DNA of 64,000 nucleotides from Haloactinospora alba (GTDB lineage: Bacteria; Actinomycetota; Actinomycetes; Streptosporangiales; Streptosporangiaceae): positions 2,465,501-2,529,500 of the forward strand of contig NZ_VFQC01000001.1 of assembly GCF_006717075.1 (NCBI RefSeq), read 5' to 3'. Position numbers and translations under genes: made by a program. Numbering within the stretch: the stretch's first letter is position 1; every line of letters starts with the position of its first letter. The notes under the pieces are model-generated. The model made no database searches. It was not told the DNA's origin and saw only the letters and a list, made by a program, of their open reading frames with translations. Below are positions 16,471-25,197 of this stretch, piece after piece.

Positions 16471-16508
16471 AAAGTGTGGTCCGGAACACGTGAACCGTTG
16501 GAGACGCG

Positions 16509-18056
16509 ATGCTCAACCTGTCGGTACTGCTGGAAGACGGCGCCCGGAAGAACCCGGAACGGGACTGCCTCGTCTTCGGTGACCTCCGGCTGAATTACAC
16601 CACGGTCGACACCATCACCAACCAGGTGGCCAACCTCCTGGTCTCCCGCGGCGTCCGCCCCGGTGACCGGGTGGCGCTGGTGTGCCCGAACGCCCCCTAC
16701 TTCCCGTTCGTCTATTTCGGTGCGCTCAAAGCGGGGGCGGTCGTGGTACCGCTCAACATCCTGCTCACCAGCCGGGAGATCGCCTTCCACCTGGAGGACT
16801 CGGGTGCCTCGGCCCTGTTCGCCTTCACCGGAACCGAGGACCTGCCGACCGGGGAACGGGCGTTCGCCGCCTACAACGAGGTCGACACGTGCACGACCTA
16901 CATCGACCTGCCTCCCACCCCGGGCGCCACCGAGTCCACCGTGGACGGCGCGGAAACCCTCTGGGCGGCCCTGGCACAACAACCGGGGCACTTCGAGGCG
17001 GTCCAGACCGGCGCTGAGGACACCGCCGTACTCATCTACACCAGCGGCACGACGGGCCAGCCCAAGGGGGCCAAGCTCAGCCACGGCAACCTGCTGTTCA
17101 ACGCCGTGGCCTCGGACGCCCTGTTCGAGGGCGCGGACAACGGCCACGACGTCTTCCTCAGCGTGCTTCCGCTGTTCCACATCTTCGGCCAGACGACGAT
17201 GATGAACTGCCCGCTGTACCGGCACGGAACGATGGTCCTACAGGCGCGTTTCGACGGTGACGAGGCGCTGTCCCTGATGGAACGGGAGGGCGTGACCATA
17301 TTCGCCGGTGTTCCCACCATGTACTGGGGGCTGCTCGGCGCCACCGGCGAGCACGACATGGAGCGGATCACCAGCACCCTGCGCACCGCGGTCTCCGGCG
17401 GCGCCGCCCTTCCCTCCGAGGTCGTCAAGAACGCCAAGGAGAAACTGGGCGTGGAGATCCTGGAGGGCTACGGTCTCTCCGAGACGTCACCGGTCGTGTC
17501 CTTCAACAACCCCAAGGTCAAGGCCAAACCCGGGTCGATCGGCCGACCGATCTGGGGTGTGGAGATGAAGCTGGTCGACTCGGAGTTCAACGACGTCGAG
17601 GGCGAGGGGCCGGGCGAGATCGCGGTCCGCGGCCACTGCGTCATGCAGGGCTACCACAACCGGCCGGACGCCACCGCCCAGGTGATGCACAACGGATGGT
17701 TCCGTACCGGAGACATCGCCCGCAGGGACGACGAGGGCTTCTACTTCATCGTCGACCGGTCCAAGGACATGATCATCCGGGGCGGGTACAACGTGTACCC
17801 GCGCGAACTGGAAGAGGTCCTCATGGCCCACCCCGGGGTCAGCCTCGCCGCGGTCGTGGGCGTCCCGCACGAGACCCACGGCGAGGAGATCAAGGCCTAC
17901 ATCATCCCCGAGGAGGGCACCGACATCTCGGAGCAGGGCCTGATCGACTGGGCCAAGGACCAGTTGGCCAGCTACAAGTACCCGCGACTGGTGGAGTTCC
18001 GGGACACGCTCCCCATGACCGCCACCGGCAAGATCCTGAAACGCGAGCTCCGCTGA
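16509..18056 (+). CDS. long-chain fatty-acid/acyl-CoA ligase (AMP-forming)
   Basis: 515 residues of the adenylate-forming (ANL) superfamily. The P-loop is [11 protein letters not shown] (177-187). Other motifs are [10 protein letters not shown], the hinge region around [18 protein letters not shown], and the final catalytic Lys in GKILKREL. It activates a carboxylic acid as acyl-AMP and transfers it to CoA; the FadD-like length suggests a medium- or long-chain substrate. The ATG at 16509 follows GGAG. A 14-bp palindrome upstream suggests repressor control. No beta-oxidation gene is adjacent. Confidence 0.9.
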   Translation: MLNLSVLLEDGARKNPERDCLVFGDLRLNYTTVDTITNQVANLLVSRGVRPGDRVALVCPNAPYFPFVYFGALKAGAVVVPLNILLTSREIAFHLEDSGASALFAFTGTEDLPTGERAFAAYNEVDTCTTYIDLPPTPGATESTVDGAETLWAALAQQPGHFEAVQTGAEDTAVLIYTSGTTGQPKGAKLSHGNLLFNAVASDALFEGADNGHDVFLSVLPLFHIFGQTTMMNCPLYRHGTMVLQARFDGDEALSLMEREGVTIFAGVPTMYWGLLGATGEHDMERITSTLRTAVSGGAALPSEVVKNAKEKLGVEILEGYGLSETSPVVSFNNPKVKAKPGSIGRPIWGVEMKLVDSEFNDVEGEGPGEIAVRGHCVMQGYHNRPDATAQVMHNGWFRTGDIARRDDEGFYFIVDRSKDMIIRGGYNVYPRELEEVLMAHPGVSLAAVVGVPHETHGEEIKAYIIPEEGTDISEQGLIDWAKDQLASYKYPRLVEFRDTLPMTATGKILKRELR

Positions 18057-18075
18057 ACGGCGCCGTGGCGGTCGT

Positions 18076-18303
18076 TCAGGAGAGCGGCCGCCACACGGAG
18101 TCGCACACGGTGCACCGGAACTCGATCCGGACACCGCACGTGGCGCAGTGCGGTCCCGGGTTGTAGTCCTCGGTGTGTTCCACGTGCCGGTCGGCGAAGA
18201 ACCGCAGCTCCCCGCACGTGTTACAGCGGATCCGCACGTTGGTCGGACTCTTGGGCCAGGGTTGGTCGGGTTCGACCGGGTGCCCGTCCAGATGCGCGTT
18301 CAT
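18076..18303 (-). CDS. small zinc-finger protein, unknown function
   Basis: 75 residues with three CxxC knuckles: RCNTCGELRFF, HCATCG and RCTVCDSVW, plus a fourth possible ligand in HVEH. It probably forms a zinc-binding fold. The ATG at 18303 has no clear ribosome-binding site, so the message may be leaderless. The gene converges on the acyl-CoA ligase with 19 bases between stops. Function unknown. Confidence 0.6.
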   Translation of the reverse strand: MNAHLDGHPVEPDQPWPKSPTNVRIRCNTCGELRFFADRHVEHTEDYNPGPHCATCGVRIEFRCTVCDSVWRPLS

Positions 18304-18400
18304 CGGGGCCGGGGCCGTTGGCCGGAGACGACAGCCCCTGTCCTCCTTTCCTCACCGGACTCTCAGCCCGCGCACCCGCTGCGTGGTGGCGGACAGCGGC

Positions 18401-18862
18401 CTACTCCTCCAGTCCCGCCGCGATACGCAGTGTGGACACCAGCTCGGCCTCCTTGTACACCGCGAGTCCGATCGCGGAGGAGAAAGCGGCGAGCATGTGC
18501 ATGTAGATCGTGGGATCACCGTTGGTGAAACGTTCGGCCGTCTCCTCCTCTCCCACGGAGTAGGCCTCCCACGCCGTCACCACGGCGAACTCCACCTCCG
18601 GGGGCAGCATGTCCGCGACCGCCCCCGCCACGGCCTCCCGGGAGTCCGCGGGTTTGAACACGACCCCCGTCTCCTGGACCCGCCGGGTGAGCAGGGAGGC
18701 GAAGACCTTGAGCTCGGAGGTGACGTCAGCGACGTCGTCCGCGGCTCCCGCAGCCGCCTGTTGCAGCCCTTCACGGTCCTTACGCGTGTAGCAGTCGATA
18801 AGCGTTATGGCGAGTCGTTTGGTCCGTTCGGTGCTGGCACCGGATCCGTCGTTGTCTGGCAT
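18401..18862 (-). CDS. conserved hypothetical downstream of the methyl-branched lipid genes
   Basis: 153 residues. The ATG at 18862 follows GGAGAC; the longer frame upstream overlaps the methyltransferase gene antisense-free and is unsupported. The protein is alpha-helical and acidic, with no membrane span or known motif. It is on the same strand as the methyltransferase and reductase, 67 bases downstream, but a strong hairpin (18874-18908) lies between. Some tms operons have a third gene of unknown function (tmsC). This could be its counterpart, by position only. Confidence 0.6.
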   Translation of the reverse strand: MPDNDGSGASTERTKRLAITLIDCYTRKDREGLQQAAAGAADDVADVTSELKVFASLLTRRVQETGVVFKPADSREAVAGAVADMLPPEVEFAVVTAWEAYSVGEEETAERFTNGDPTIYMHMLAAFSSAIGLAVYKEAELVSTLRIAAGLEE

Positions 18863-18873
18863 GTCTCCATGAT

Positions 18874-18908
18874 GCCCGTCCTGCCCCGCGCGTCGGGGCA
18901 GGACGGGC
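18874..18908. terminator. 14-bp-stem hairpin after the methyltransferase gene
   Basis: The arms 18874-18887 and 18895-18908 are exact complements, with a seven-base loop. It starts 21 bases after the methyltransferase stop on the minus strand and ends just before the ribosome-binding site of the 18862 gene. It could end or attenuate transcription into that gene. Confidence 0.65.
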
Positions 18909-18929
18909 CCGATCCGGCCATTCTCCGGC

Positions 18930-20189
18930 CTACACGAAATTCGGCCGCAGCGGCATGTTCGCGTCCGTTCCCGCCAGTTTGACCCCGAGTATCTGGTGGA
19001 GCTGGACCACGTTGCGTTCGAACCCGAGGATGCAGCCGGCCATGTAGAGCCGCCACACCCGGGCGGTGCCCTCACCGACCTCCTTCACCGCGGTTTCCCA
19101 GTTGCGGTCGAGGTTGGCGCACCACTGGCGCAGCGTCAGCGCGTAGTGCTCGCGCAGGTTCTCCTGGTGCCGGATCTCGAACCCGGTGTCGTTCATCATG
19201 GTCTGCAGCTCGCCCGGACCCTCGAGCTCCCCGTCCGGGAAGACGTACCGGTTGATCACCCCGTCGGGCTTCATCGCCGGCTGGTCGTTACGCGGGCGGG
19301 TGATGCAGTGGTTGAGCAGCCTGCCGCCCGGTTTGAGCTTGGTGTACAGCCCGGCGAAGTAGTCGGGGACGTTCCCCTTCCCGATGTGTTCGGTGAGGCC
19401 GATGGAGCTGATCCGGTCGTAGATGCCGTCCGGCACGTCCCGGTAGTCCATGTGGCGCACCTGCGCGAGGTGGGACAGCCCTTCCTCCTCGATCCGCGCG
19501 CTGGCCCAGTCCGCCTGTTCCTTGGACAGGGTCACTCCCAGGCCGTGCACGCCGTACTCCCGGGCGGCGTGCATGACCATACCGCCCCATCCGCAGCCGA
19601 CGTCCAGCAGCCGCATACCCGGCTGGAGGTCGAGCTTGCGCGCGACCAGGTCGTGTTTGCGGAACTGGGCGCTCTCCAGCGAGGCCTCCGGGGAGTCGAA
19701 CACGGCGCAGGTGTAGGTCATCGACGGACCCAGTACCAGCTCGTAGAACGCGTTGGAGACGTCGTAGTGGTGCTGGATCACCTCGGCGTCCCGCCCCTTG
19801 GAATGCCGGGTCCCCCTGCCGAAGAGGCGGGAGGTGCGCACCTCCTGCGGAGGCGGCGGGACCCGGTTGACGAACTTCACCCACCCGATACTCGTGGCGA
19901 TCCTCGCCAGCTCCAGCGCGGAGGGCTTGTTCCCGTCCTCCAGGACGACGTCGGACATGCGCCGCATCGCGGTGTACATGTCGCCCTCGACGTCGATGTG
20001 CCCTGCCACGTAGGCACGGGTCAGTCCCAGGGCCCCCGGGGCCTGGACCAGGTAGTTCAGCGCCACCGGGGTCCGGATGACGAGCGCGACCTCGCTGTCC
20101 GGATCGCCCGACACGCTGCCGTCGTAGGCGCGGAAGCGTATCGGCGCCTCCGGACCGACGACACGTTCGAAGATCTCGGCAAGCCGCAT
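18930..20189 (-). CDS. CFA-synthase-type methyltransferase, 10-methylene fatty acid forming (TmsB/BfaB-like)
   Basis: 419 residues. The SAM site is VGCGWGG (197-203). The cyclopropane-synthase signature HHYDVSNAFYELVLG lies at 140-154, with GLTEHIG and the C-terminal GCILGFERNVVQLHQIL. Actinomycete TmsB/BfaB adds a methylene group at C10 of phospholipid-bound oleate. The adjacent FAD reductase completes 10-methylstearate (tuberculostearate). The ATG at 20189 follows GAGGAGG; the longer frame has no homologous content. It lies 46 bases after the reductase gene and is very likely cotranscribed with it. Assignment of C10 chemistry rests on gene pairing, since cyclopropanation would look similar. 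Confidence 0.87.
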   Translation of the reverse strand: MRLAEIFERVVGPEAPIRFRAYDGSVSGDPDSEVALVIRTPVALNYLVQAPGALGLTRAYVAGHIDVEGDMYTAMRRMSDVVLEDGNKPSALELARIATSIGWVKFVNRVPPPPQEVRTSRLFGRGTRHSKGRDAEVIQHHYDVSNAFYELVLGPSMTYTCAVFDSPEASLESAQFRKHDLVARKLDLQPGMRLLDVGCGWGGMVMHAAREYGVHGLGVTLSKEQADWASARIEEEGLSHLAQVRHMDYRDVPDGIYDRISSIGLTEHIGKGNVPDYFAGLYTKLKPGGRLLNHCITRPRNDQPAMKPDGVINRYVFPDGELEGPGELQTMMNDTGFEIRHQENLREHYALTLRQWCANLDRNWETAVKEVGEGTARVWRLYMAGCILGFERNVVQLHQILGVKLAGTDANMPLRPNFV

Positions 20190-20235
20190 GGGCGTTTCCT
20201 CCTCACCACACGCCACCGTCTCGCGGAGGGCGCGT

Positions 20236-21654
20236 TCACTTGTTGCCGACACACTTGGCGTACAGATCGAGGAGCCGGCCGTGCGGGTCGTAGGTGTCCT
20301 TGAGCTTTTGGTACCCGTCGCCGTTGTACGAGCGCCAGAACTCCTCCTCGGAGTAGAAGGCGTCGGAGTACAGCGACTTGTGCCCGCCGAGCCGGGACAC
20401 CTCCTCCTCAACCCGTCGGTTGTGGTGGGCTCTGCGCTGCCCCGGCCGCATGGGAACCATGCCCCAGAACCCGAAGTTCACGTACAGCCGGTCCCGCTCC
20501 AGGGGGTACAGCGGCCACACGTGGGAGTCCCCGGTGACCTCCGCGTCCCGCTCCCGCAGCCGGATGGGGCACATCCAGACGGGGCTCATCCCGATCTCGG
20601 AGTGGAAGAAGTCGAGGAACTCGGCCCCACGGTCGGCGGCGACCTCGATGTCCTGGATCAGAGGCTCCTGCTGCGGACGGCCGCGGTAGTGGTTCCACAA
20701 CCGGCTGGCGTCGGTGCGCCGGTCCAGTGCCACCAGTCTGCGGTAGACGTCGGAGCGCTTCAGTGCCCGCGGCCAGAACCGCCGTACGGCCGGGTGCTGC
20801 ACGCCGAACGCGCGTGAGCACCAGAACCAGTCGGTGTCCCAGCGCCAGAGGTAGTCGTGGGTGGTCAGATAGTCGCCCAGGGCGGAGTCCGCGTAGCGCG
20901 GGATGGACGTGTAGTAGATGTCGGTCCCGGTGTAGTCGCTGGTCCAGGGCGCGGTGTCCACGAAGGAGGCCAGGGTCAGGTACAGCTCGTCGGGCGCGAA
21001 GGAGACCCCGTCGACGAAGTCCACCCGTTCCCCCGCGTGTTCGGCGTCGGCGCAGATCCGGGTGAACGCCTCCATCGCGGAGTCGGCGTCACCGAAACGC
21101 AGGTGGCGCAGGTGCACGTACGGTTTGACCGGCTCCAGTTCGATACGCAGCCGCAGGCTGTAGCCGAGTGTGCCGTAGGAGTTCGGGAAGCCGTAGAACA
21201 GGTCGCGGTGTTCGTTGTCCCGCCGCGCCACCACCGTGTCACCCGAGCCGGTCAGGATCTCGATCTCCTGCACCGACTCGTGCGGCAGCCCGTTCCGGAA
21301 CGAGGACGCCTCGATCCCCAGTCCGGTGACGGCCCCGCCCAGCGTGATCGTGCGCAGCTGCGGCACGACGAGCGGCATCAGCCCGTAGGGCAGGGTGGCG
21401 GCGACCAGGTCCTCGTAGGTGGTCATACCGCCCACCTCGGCGACCCGTTCCCGGGGGTCGACGGACAGCACCGAGGTGAACGCGCTGACGTCCAGGGGAC
21501 GCGCGGCCGAGGAGTCGCGGAACCGGAACAGGTTAGAGGTCGGTTTGGCCAGCCGCACTGGCGCGTCCTCGGGAAGCTGGGCGAAGTCACGCCGTAGCTG
21601 CTGCACGGCTGCGATGTGGTCGGCGAAGTTTCGCTGCGGTGGAGTCACGGGCAC
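20236..21654 (-). CDS. FAD-linked reductase for 10-methylene fatty acids (TmsA/BfaA-like)
   Basis: 472 residues. An FAD-binding PCMH-type domain occupies the first ~180 residues (EVGGMTTYEDLVAATL, TLGGAVTGLGIEASSFRNG, GTLGYSLRLRIEL), and a DHCR24-like C-terminal half follows. In partnership with the methyltransferase it reduces the 10-methylene lipid to a 10-methyl chain. The start is GTG at 21654 or at 21648; AGGTG suits the second slightly better. 10-methyl-C18:0 is a marker lipid of Nocardiopsis and relatives, which fits. It is first gene of the operon and divergent from the racemase-like gene. Confidence 0.87.
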   Translation of the reverse strand: MPVTPPQRNFADHIAAVQQLRRDFAQLPEDAPVRLAKPTSNLFRFRDSSAARPLDVSAFTSVLSVDPRERVAEVGGMTTYEDLVAATLPYGLMPLVVPQLRTITLGGAVTGLGIEASSFRNGLPHESVQEIEILTGSGDTVVARRDNEHRDLFYGFPNSYGTLGYSLRLRIELEPVKPYVHLRHLRFGDADSAMEAFTRICADAEHAGERVDFVDGVSFAPDELYLTLASFVDTAPWTSDYTGTDIYYTSIPRYADSALGDYLTTHDYLWRWDTDWFWCSRAFGVQHPAVRRFWPRALKRSDVYRRLVALDRRTDASRLWNHYRGRPQQEPLIQDIEVAADRGAEFLDFFHSEIGMSPVWMCPIRLRERDAEVTGDSHVWPLYPLERDRLYVNFGFWGMVPMRPGQRRAHHNRRVEEEVSRLGGHKSLYSDAFYSEEEFWRSYNGDGYQKLKDTYDPHGRLLDLYAKCVGNK

Positions 21655-21950
21655 CTGCTTCTTCCGGCGCTACAGCGCCATCGGCGTTGCCGGCCAGCGC
21701 GCCGGAGCGCGCCTGGGGCCATCAGACACTCTATTCCTACCTTCTGGTAATGCTGGCAGCCGCCGCCTATTCCCCACATCACTCTTCTCGGCCTGCCTCC
21801 GGAATCGCCGGGCCGCTGCGGGGAGCCAGCGCCGCGTCGCGGGACCGTTCCCGCCGCTCCGCCGCACCCCTACTGTGTGTCCGCTCGCACCGACCGGCGG
21901 TAGAGGTGGCAACGTTCCGGGTAACACGGCGGACGTCGTATGCTCGAGCT

Positions 21951-22766
21951 GTGCGCATCGCTCTCGTTGACTCCGGGCTCGGGATGCTGTCGACCGCTGC
22001 CGCGTTACGCGCCGCACGCCCCGACGCCGACCTCGTGCTGTCCATGGACCCCGATCACATGCCGTGGGGACCGCGCTCCCCCGAGGACGTGATCGGACGC
22101 GCACTGGCGGGAGCGCGAGCGGCGATGGATCCGCCTCCCGCCGCCGGCAGCGACGGCTCTCCGGCCCCGCGCCCCGATGCGGTGGTCGTGCCCTGCAACA
22201 CCGCGTCGGTACACGGACTGTCCGCGCTGCGCGCCGAGTTCGAACCCGACATTCCCGTCGTCGGCACTGTTCCACCGATCAAACCCGCCGCCGAGGCGGG
22301 TTCCCCCATCGCCGTGTGGGCTACCGCAGCAACCACGCACAGCCGCTACCAGAACAGCCTGATAGCGTCCTTCGCCCCGGACACGGCGGTAGCCCAGGTG
22401 GCGTGCGTGGGGCTCGCCGAGGCCGTCGAGAGCGCGGACCGGCGCGCGGTGGCCGGGGCGGTACGGCGGGCCGCCGAACGCACTCCCGGCGACACCACCA
22501 GTGTCGTCCTCGGCTGTACCCACTACGACCTGGTGAGCGCCAGTATCTCCGCCGCGCTGGGGCCTGACGTTCCCCTGTTCACCGCCGCCGACGCGGTCGC
22601 GGCACAGACGCTGCGCAGGATCGGAACATTCCCCGACCGGGACGCGTCGCCCACGGGAAGCACCGTGGTCCTCGCCAGCGGGAGGCGCGCCGGGCTTCCC
22701 ACCGCGGCTCTCCGGTACTCGGCGGGAGCTTCCCTGCTCCGCTCGGGAGGGGCCGTGTCCTCCTGA
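21951..22766 (+). CDS. glutamate racemase-like protein (Asp/Glu racemase family)
   Basis: 271 residues from the GTG at 21951. Family motifs are VDSGLGM (6-12), the substrate segment DPDHMPWGPRS (33-43), the first catalytic Cys82 (VVPCNTAS) and the second Cys189 (LGCTHYD). Both cysteines are kept, so racemisation of glutamate is plausible. MurI supplies D-glutamate for peptidoglycan. Divergence from standard MurI, such as the wide insert at 58-75, makes a paralogue possible. No good ribosome-binding site precedes the GTG. It converges with the 22780 gene, 13 bases apart. Confidence 0.82.
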   Translation: MRIALVDSGLGMLSTAAALRAARPDADLVLSMDPDHMPWGPRSPEDVIGRALAGARAAMDPPPAAGSDGSPAPRPDAVVVPCNTASVHGLSALRAEFEPDIPVVGTVPPIKPAAEAGSPIAVWATAATTHSRYQNSLIASFAPDTAVAQVACVGLAEAVESADRRAVAGAVRRAAERTPGDTTSVVLGCTHYDLVSASISAALGPDVPLFTAADAVAAQTLRRIGTFPDRDASPTGSTVVLASGRRAGLPTAALRYSAGASLLRSGGAVSS

Positions 22767-22779
22767 CCCGTCACCCGCC

Positions 22780-24228
22780 TCAGCGGGTGGGCTCGGGAGA
22801 GGCAGCGGCCTCGGTCAGCGTCCGCACCAGCGTACGCACGCCGGCCATGTCGTTGTCGCGGAGCAACGTCTCCAGGAGGGACAGCGCCGCCTTCTGGTCG
22901 CCCGGCGCCTGGTGCACGTGCCGCCAGTGCGGCTCCGCCGCCGCGTCGGTCAGCATCAGCGTCCTTCCCACCTGACCGAGCGCGTTGAGCAGGGAACTGT
23001 CGTCCGGACGCTGGGCCAGCGCGGCCACCACGACGTCGGCCTGCCGTTCCGGGTCCCGGTGCTGCGAGGCTTGTTGGCGCAGGTGGTCGAGCGCGTCCCC
23101 GGCGGGAACCGGCAGCTCGACCGGGGGGATGCGGTCGACCTCCTCCCGGGCTTCGGACAGGTCGGCCGCCATGTCATCGCTGCGGCGCACCGCCGCCAGG
23201 GCCCGCCGGGCGCGCTGAAGGGCGCCCTGGGCGGTCCAGCGCGCTCCGCGGGCCGCCGCCAGCCGGGCGGCCGCCAGGGAAAGCTCCAGGCACGGGCGGT
23301 ACGCGCCCACCCGCTCGCAGTAGCGCGACCACGTCGTGATCCGCACCCCGAGCTGCCAGTCGTTGTCGAGCGCACCCACCGCCACGAGGTGCTCAGCCGC
23401 CTCCGCCCATCCGGGACGCAACCGGGGGTGCTGTTCCGCCTCCCCGACGTCGGGAAGCGCCTCCCGGGCCTCCTGCGGGGAACACTGTCCGGTCCGGGCG
23501 AGCCAGGCCACCAGCCGCGACCGTTCGAGGCGAAGCCGGCGGTGGGCGTCGGCGTTGGCCGCGCCGCGGGGCCACGTGCTGAGCGCGGCGAGATGGTCCA
23601 GGATCTGCAGCGCTTCCGTGTACCGGTCCTGGTGACGCAGCGCACGAAGGTAGCCGAAACCGTAGGCCGGGCTCACGTCGGTACCAGCGGCCCGGGCTTC
23701 CTCCGCCCGCACGTCCAGGTTCCGCACGGCCTCGTCGGGCCGCTCGTCGTCAACCAGCATGTCGCAGTGGGCCAGTACCAGCGACTCCCAGGCGGGCTCC
23801 CCGGGACGGGTGTGCGCCATCGCCTCGGCCAACAGCGCGGCCCGGTCCGCCGCGTACCCCGGACCGTCGATGTTGGACTGGCAGACCAGTACGTTCTCCG
23901 CGGCGCACACGGCCGGGGGGCACCCCTCGTTCCTTTCCGGGGCGTGGGCCGCGCGCACCCGGGACTGCGTTTCCTCCAGCACCGAGGTGCCCTCTCCCCG
24001 GTCCCCCACGCGCGCCGCGAGCGGCCAGTGCTCCAGATAGCTCTCCACCCACTCGTGTCCGGCGAGGGAGCGCGCGGAGCGCAGGGCAACCGGCAGCTCG
24101 GCGTTGATCTGGGACACGTCGCCCGCCGCGGCGAGCTGCGGCATCCGTTCCACTGCCTCGGCCAGAGCCGTGTTCCCGTGCGCGCGCAGCTCCTGCGCGG
24201 CGTTGTCCACCCACGTCCACAGTGTCAT
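22780..24228 (-). CDS. helical-repeat (TPR-like) cytoplasmic protein, unknown function
   Basis: 482 residues, almost wholly alpha-helical, rich in Ala, Arg and Leu, with repeated pairs of amphipathic helices (AADRAALLAEAMAHTRPGE, DDERPDEAVRNLDVRAEEAR, DRYTEALQILDHLAAL) that look like degenerate tetratricopeptide repeats. There is no membrane span and no enzyme motif. The ATG at 24228 gives MTLWTWVDNAAQEL and is preceded by only a weak site. The frame is open 100 codons further, and an internal ATG at 24300 follows no better signal. Role unknown, perhaps a scaffold or the sensor half of a regulator. Confidence 0.65.
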   Translation of the reverse strand: MTLWTWVDNAAQELRAHGNTALAEAVERMPQLAAAGDVSQINAELPVALRSARSLAGHEWVESYLEHWPLAARVGDRGEGTSVLEETQSRVRAAHAPERNEGCPPAVCAAENVLVCQSNIDGPGYAADRAALLAEAMAHTRPGEPAWESLVLAHCDMLVDDERPDEAVRNLDVRAEEARAAGTDVSPAYGFGYLRALRHQDRYTEALQILDHLAALSTWPRGAANADAHRRLRLERSRLVAWLARTGQCSPQEAREALPDVGEAEQHPRLRPGWAEAAEHLVAVGALDNDWQLGVRITTWSRYCERVGAYRPCLELSLAAARLAAARGARWTAQGALQRARRALAAVRRSDDMAADLSEAREEVDRIPPVELPVPAGDALDHLRQQASQHRDPERQADVVVAALAQRPDDSSLLNALGQVGRTLMLTDAAAEPHWRHVHQAPGDQKAALSLLETLLRDNDMAGVRTLVRTLTEAAASPEPTR

Positions 24229-24788
24229 CGAACGGTTGGCGCGGAGTTCCCCACCGTCAGGTGGAGGAGGACGCGCCGTCCTCCTTTCTGGTGTAGGCAT
24301 AGCCGCCCGTACGCGGCAGCGCACGGGTGTGTCCCGTTGGCGAGTGCTCCGGCCCGTGCCGCGGGTGGCGGTGGCGAGCGCCCACCCGCGGCAGCGCGGG
24401 CGGGCGGCTGGGAGGGCCGCGCCACGGCGTCCGCCGGCCGAGGGCTGCGGCACGGGTCCCGGAGGGGTCCCGCCGGCCACGCACAGCCCGATGGGCCCGC
24501 TGCCCCACGAACGTGGCCACCCGGTCACCTCCCTCCGCGGCGGCTGGTGCCGACGGCGCCGGGCCCCACCGGCAGGGCCGGGGTTTTCCGTATTCCGGCC
24601 GGGGGACCCGTTGCCTCCCCCTCCTCAGCACGGGATACGACCGAATGTAGCAGCGCAGTCACACAAAAGCAGGAGATCCGCGAAAACTCCGTATGGTACG
24701 ACGGATAGAATCGACTCCAGCAGGTTCGAGGCGATCACGAGATACCGAGACGTACCAGCACTGCGGTACCGACGGGAGCGCGACGACC
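24229..24788. other. 560-base gap with no recognised gene
   Basis: Between the divergent TPR-like gene and the 24789 gene. Frames on both strands are open but have no ribosome-binding site, no conserved motif and a biased composition. A 21-base hairpin at 24265-24285 (nine-base arms, CGC loop) lies just before the TPR-like gene. The right part near 24640-24720 is less GC-rich and probably contains the promoter of the 24789 gene. Confidence 0.5.
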
Positions 24789-25124
24789 ATGGGATGGCGA
24801 GACCGGTTCAGGCTGCGCAAGGCGAGACGGCAGAGCAAAGCCCGGTTCGACCGTGCCGCCGAGGACTCCGACATCAAGGCGCTCAAGGAGTTCGCCACGA
24901 GCAGGGTGGGCGTGGAGTTCTTCGTCGAGCCCGAGACGTTCGCTACGAGCACCACCGCTGTCGCGGTCGCCACCGACGGGGAGTGGACGCGGCGCCGCGT
25001 GGGATCGCCGGAGGTCATTCGGCGGGTCGCGCACGAACTCGCCCTTCCGGTGTACGACGTGCAGGTGGTCGGCTACCCGAACCGGATGCGGGAGTGGACC
25101 GCACGCAACAAACGCAACCCCTGA
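24789..25124 (+). CDS. small conserved hypothetical protein
   Basis: 111 residues from the ATG at 24789. A basic N-terminus (MGWRDRFRLRKARRQSKARF) precedes a compact alpha/beta region (GVEFFVEPETFATSTTAVAVATDGEWTRR), then VIRRVAHELALPVYDVQVVGYPNRM. No known domain. The site before the ATG (GGGAGCG) is distant. It precedes the AI-2E permease on the same strand by 73 bases and may be cotranscribed. Confidence 0.65.
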   Translation: MGWRDRFRLRKARRQSKARFDRAAEDSDIKALKEFATSRVGVEFFVEPETFATSTTAVAVATDGEWTRRRVGSPEVIRRVAHELALPVYDVQVVGYPNRMREWTARNKRNP

Positions 25125-25197
25125 GTACCACGGGGCAACGCCGCGGGGTGCGCCCGAAATGCGCACAACGACCGCGGGCAGCTCATAGCCTCGAGCC

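Noticed and set aside
16117-16508. T-box leader for leuS
   Set aside because: No T-box sequence or specifier arrangement is visible between leuS and the ligase gene.
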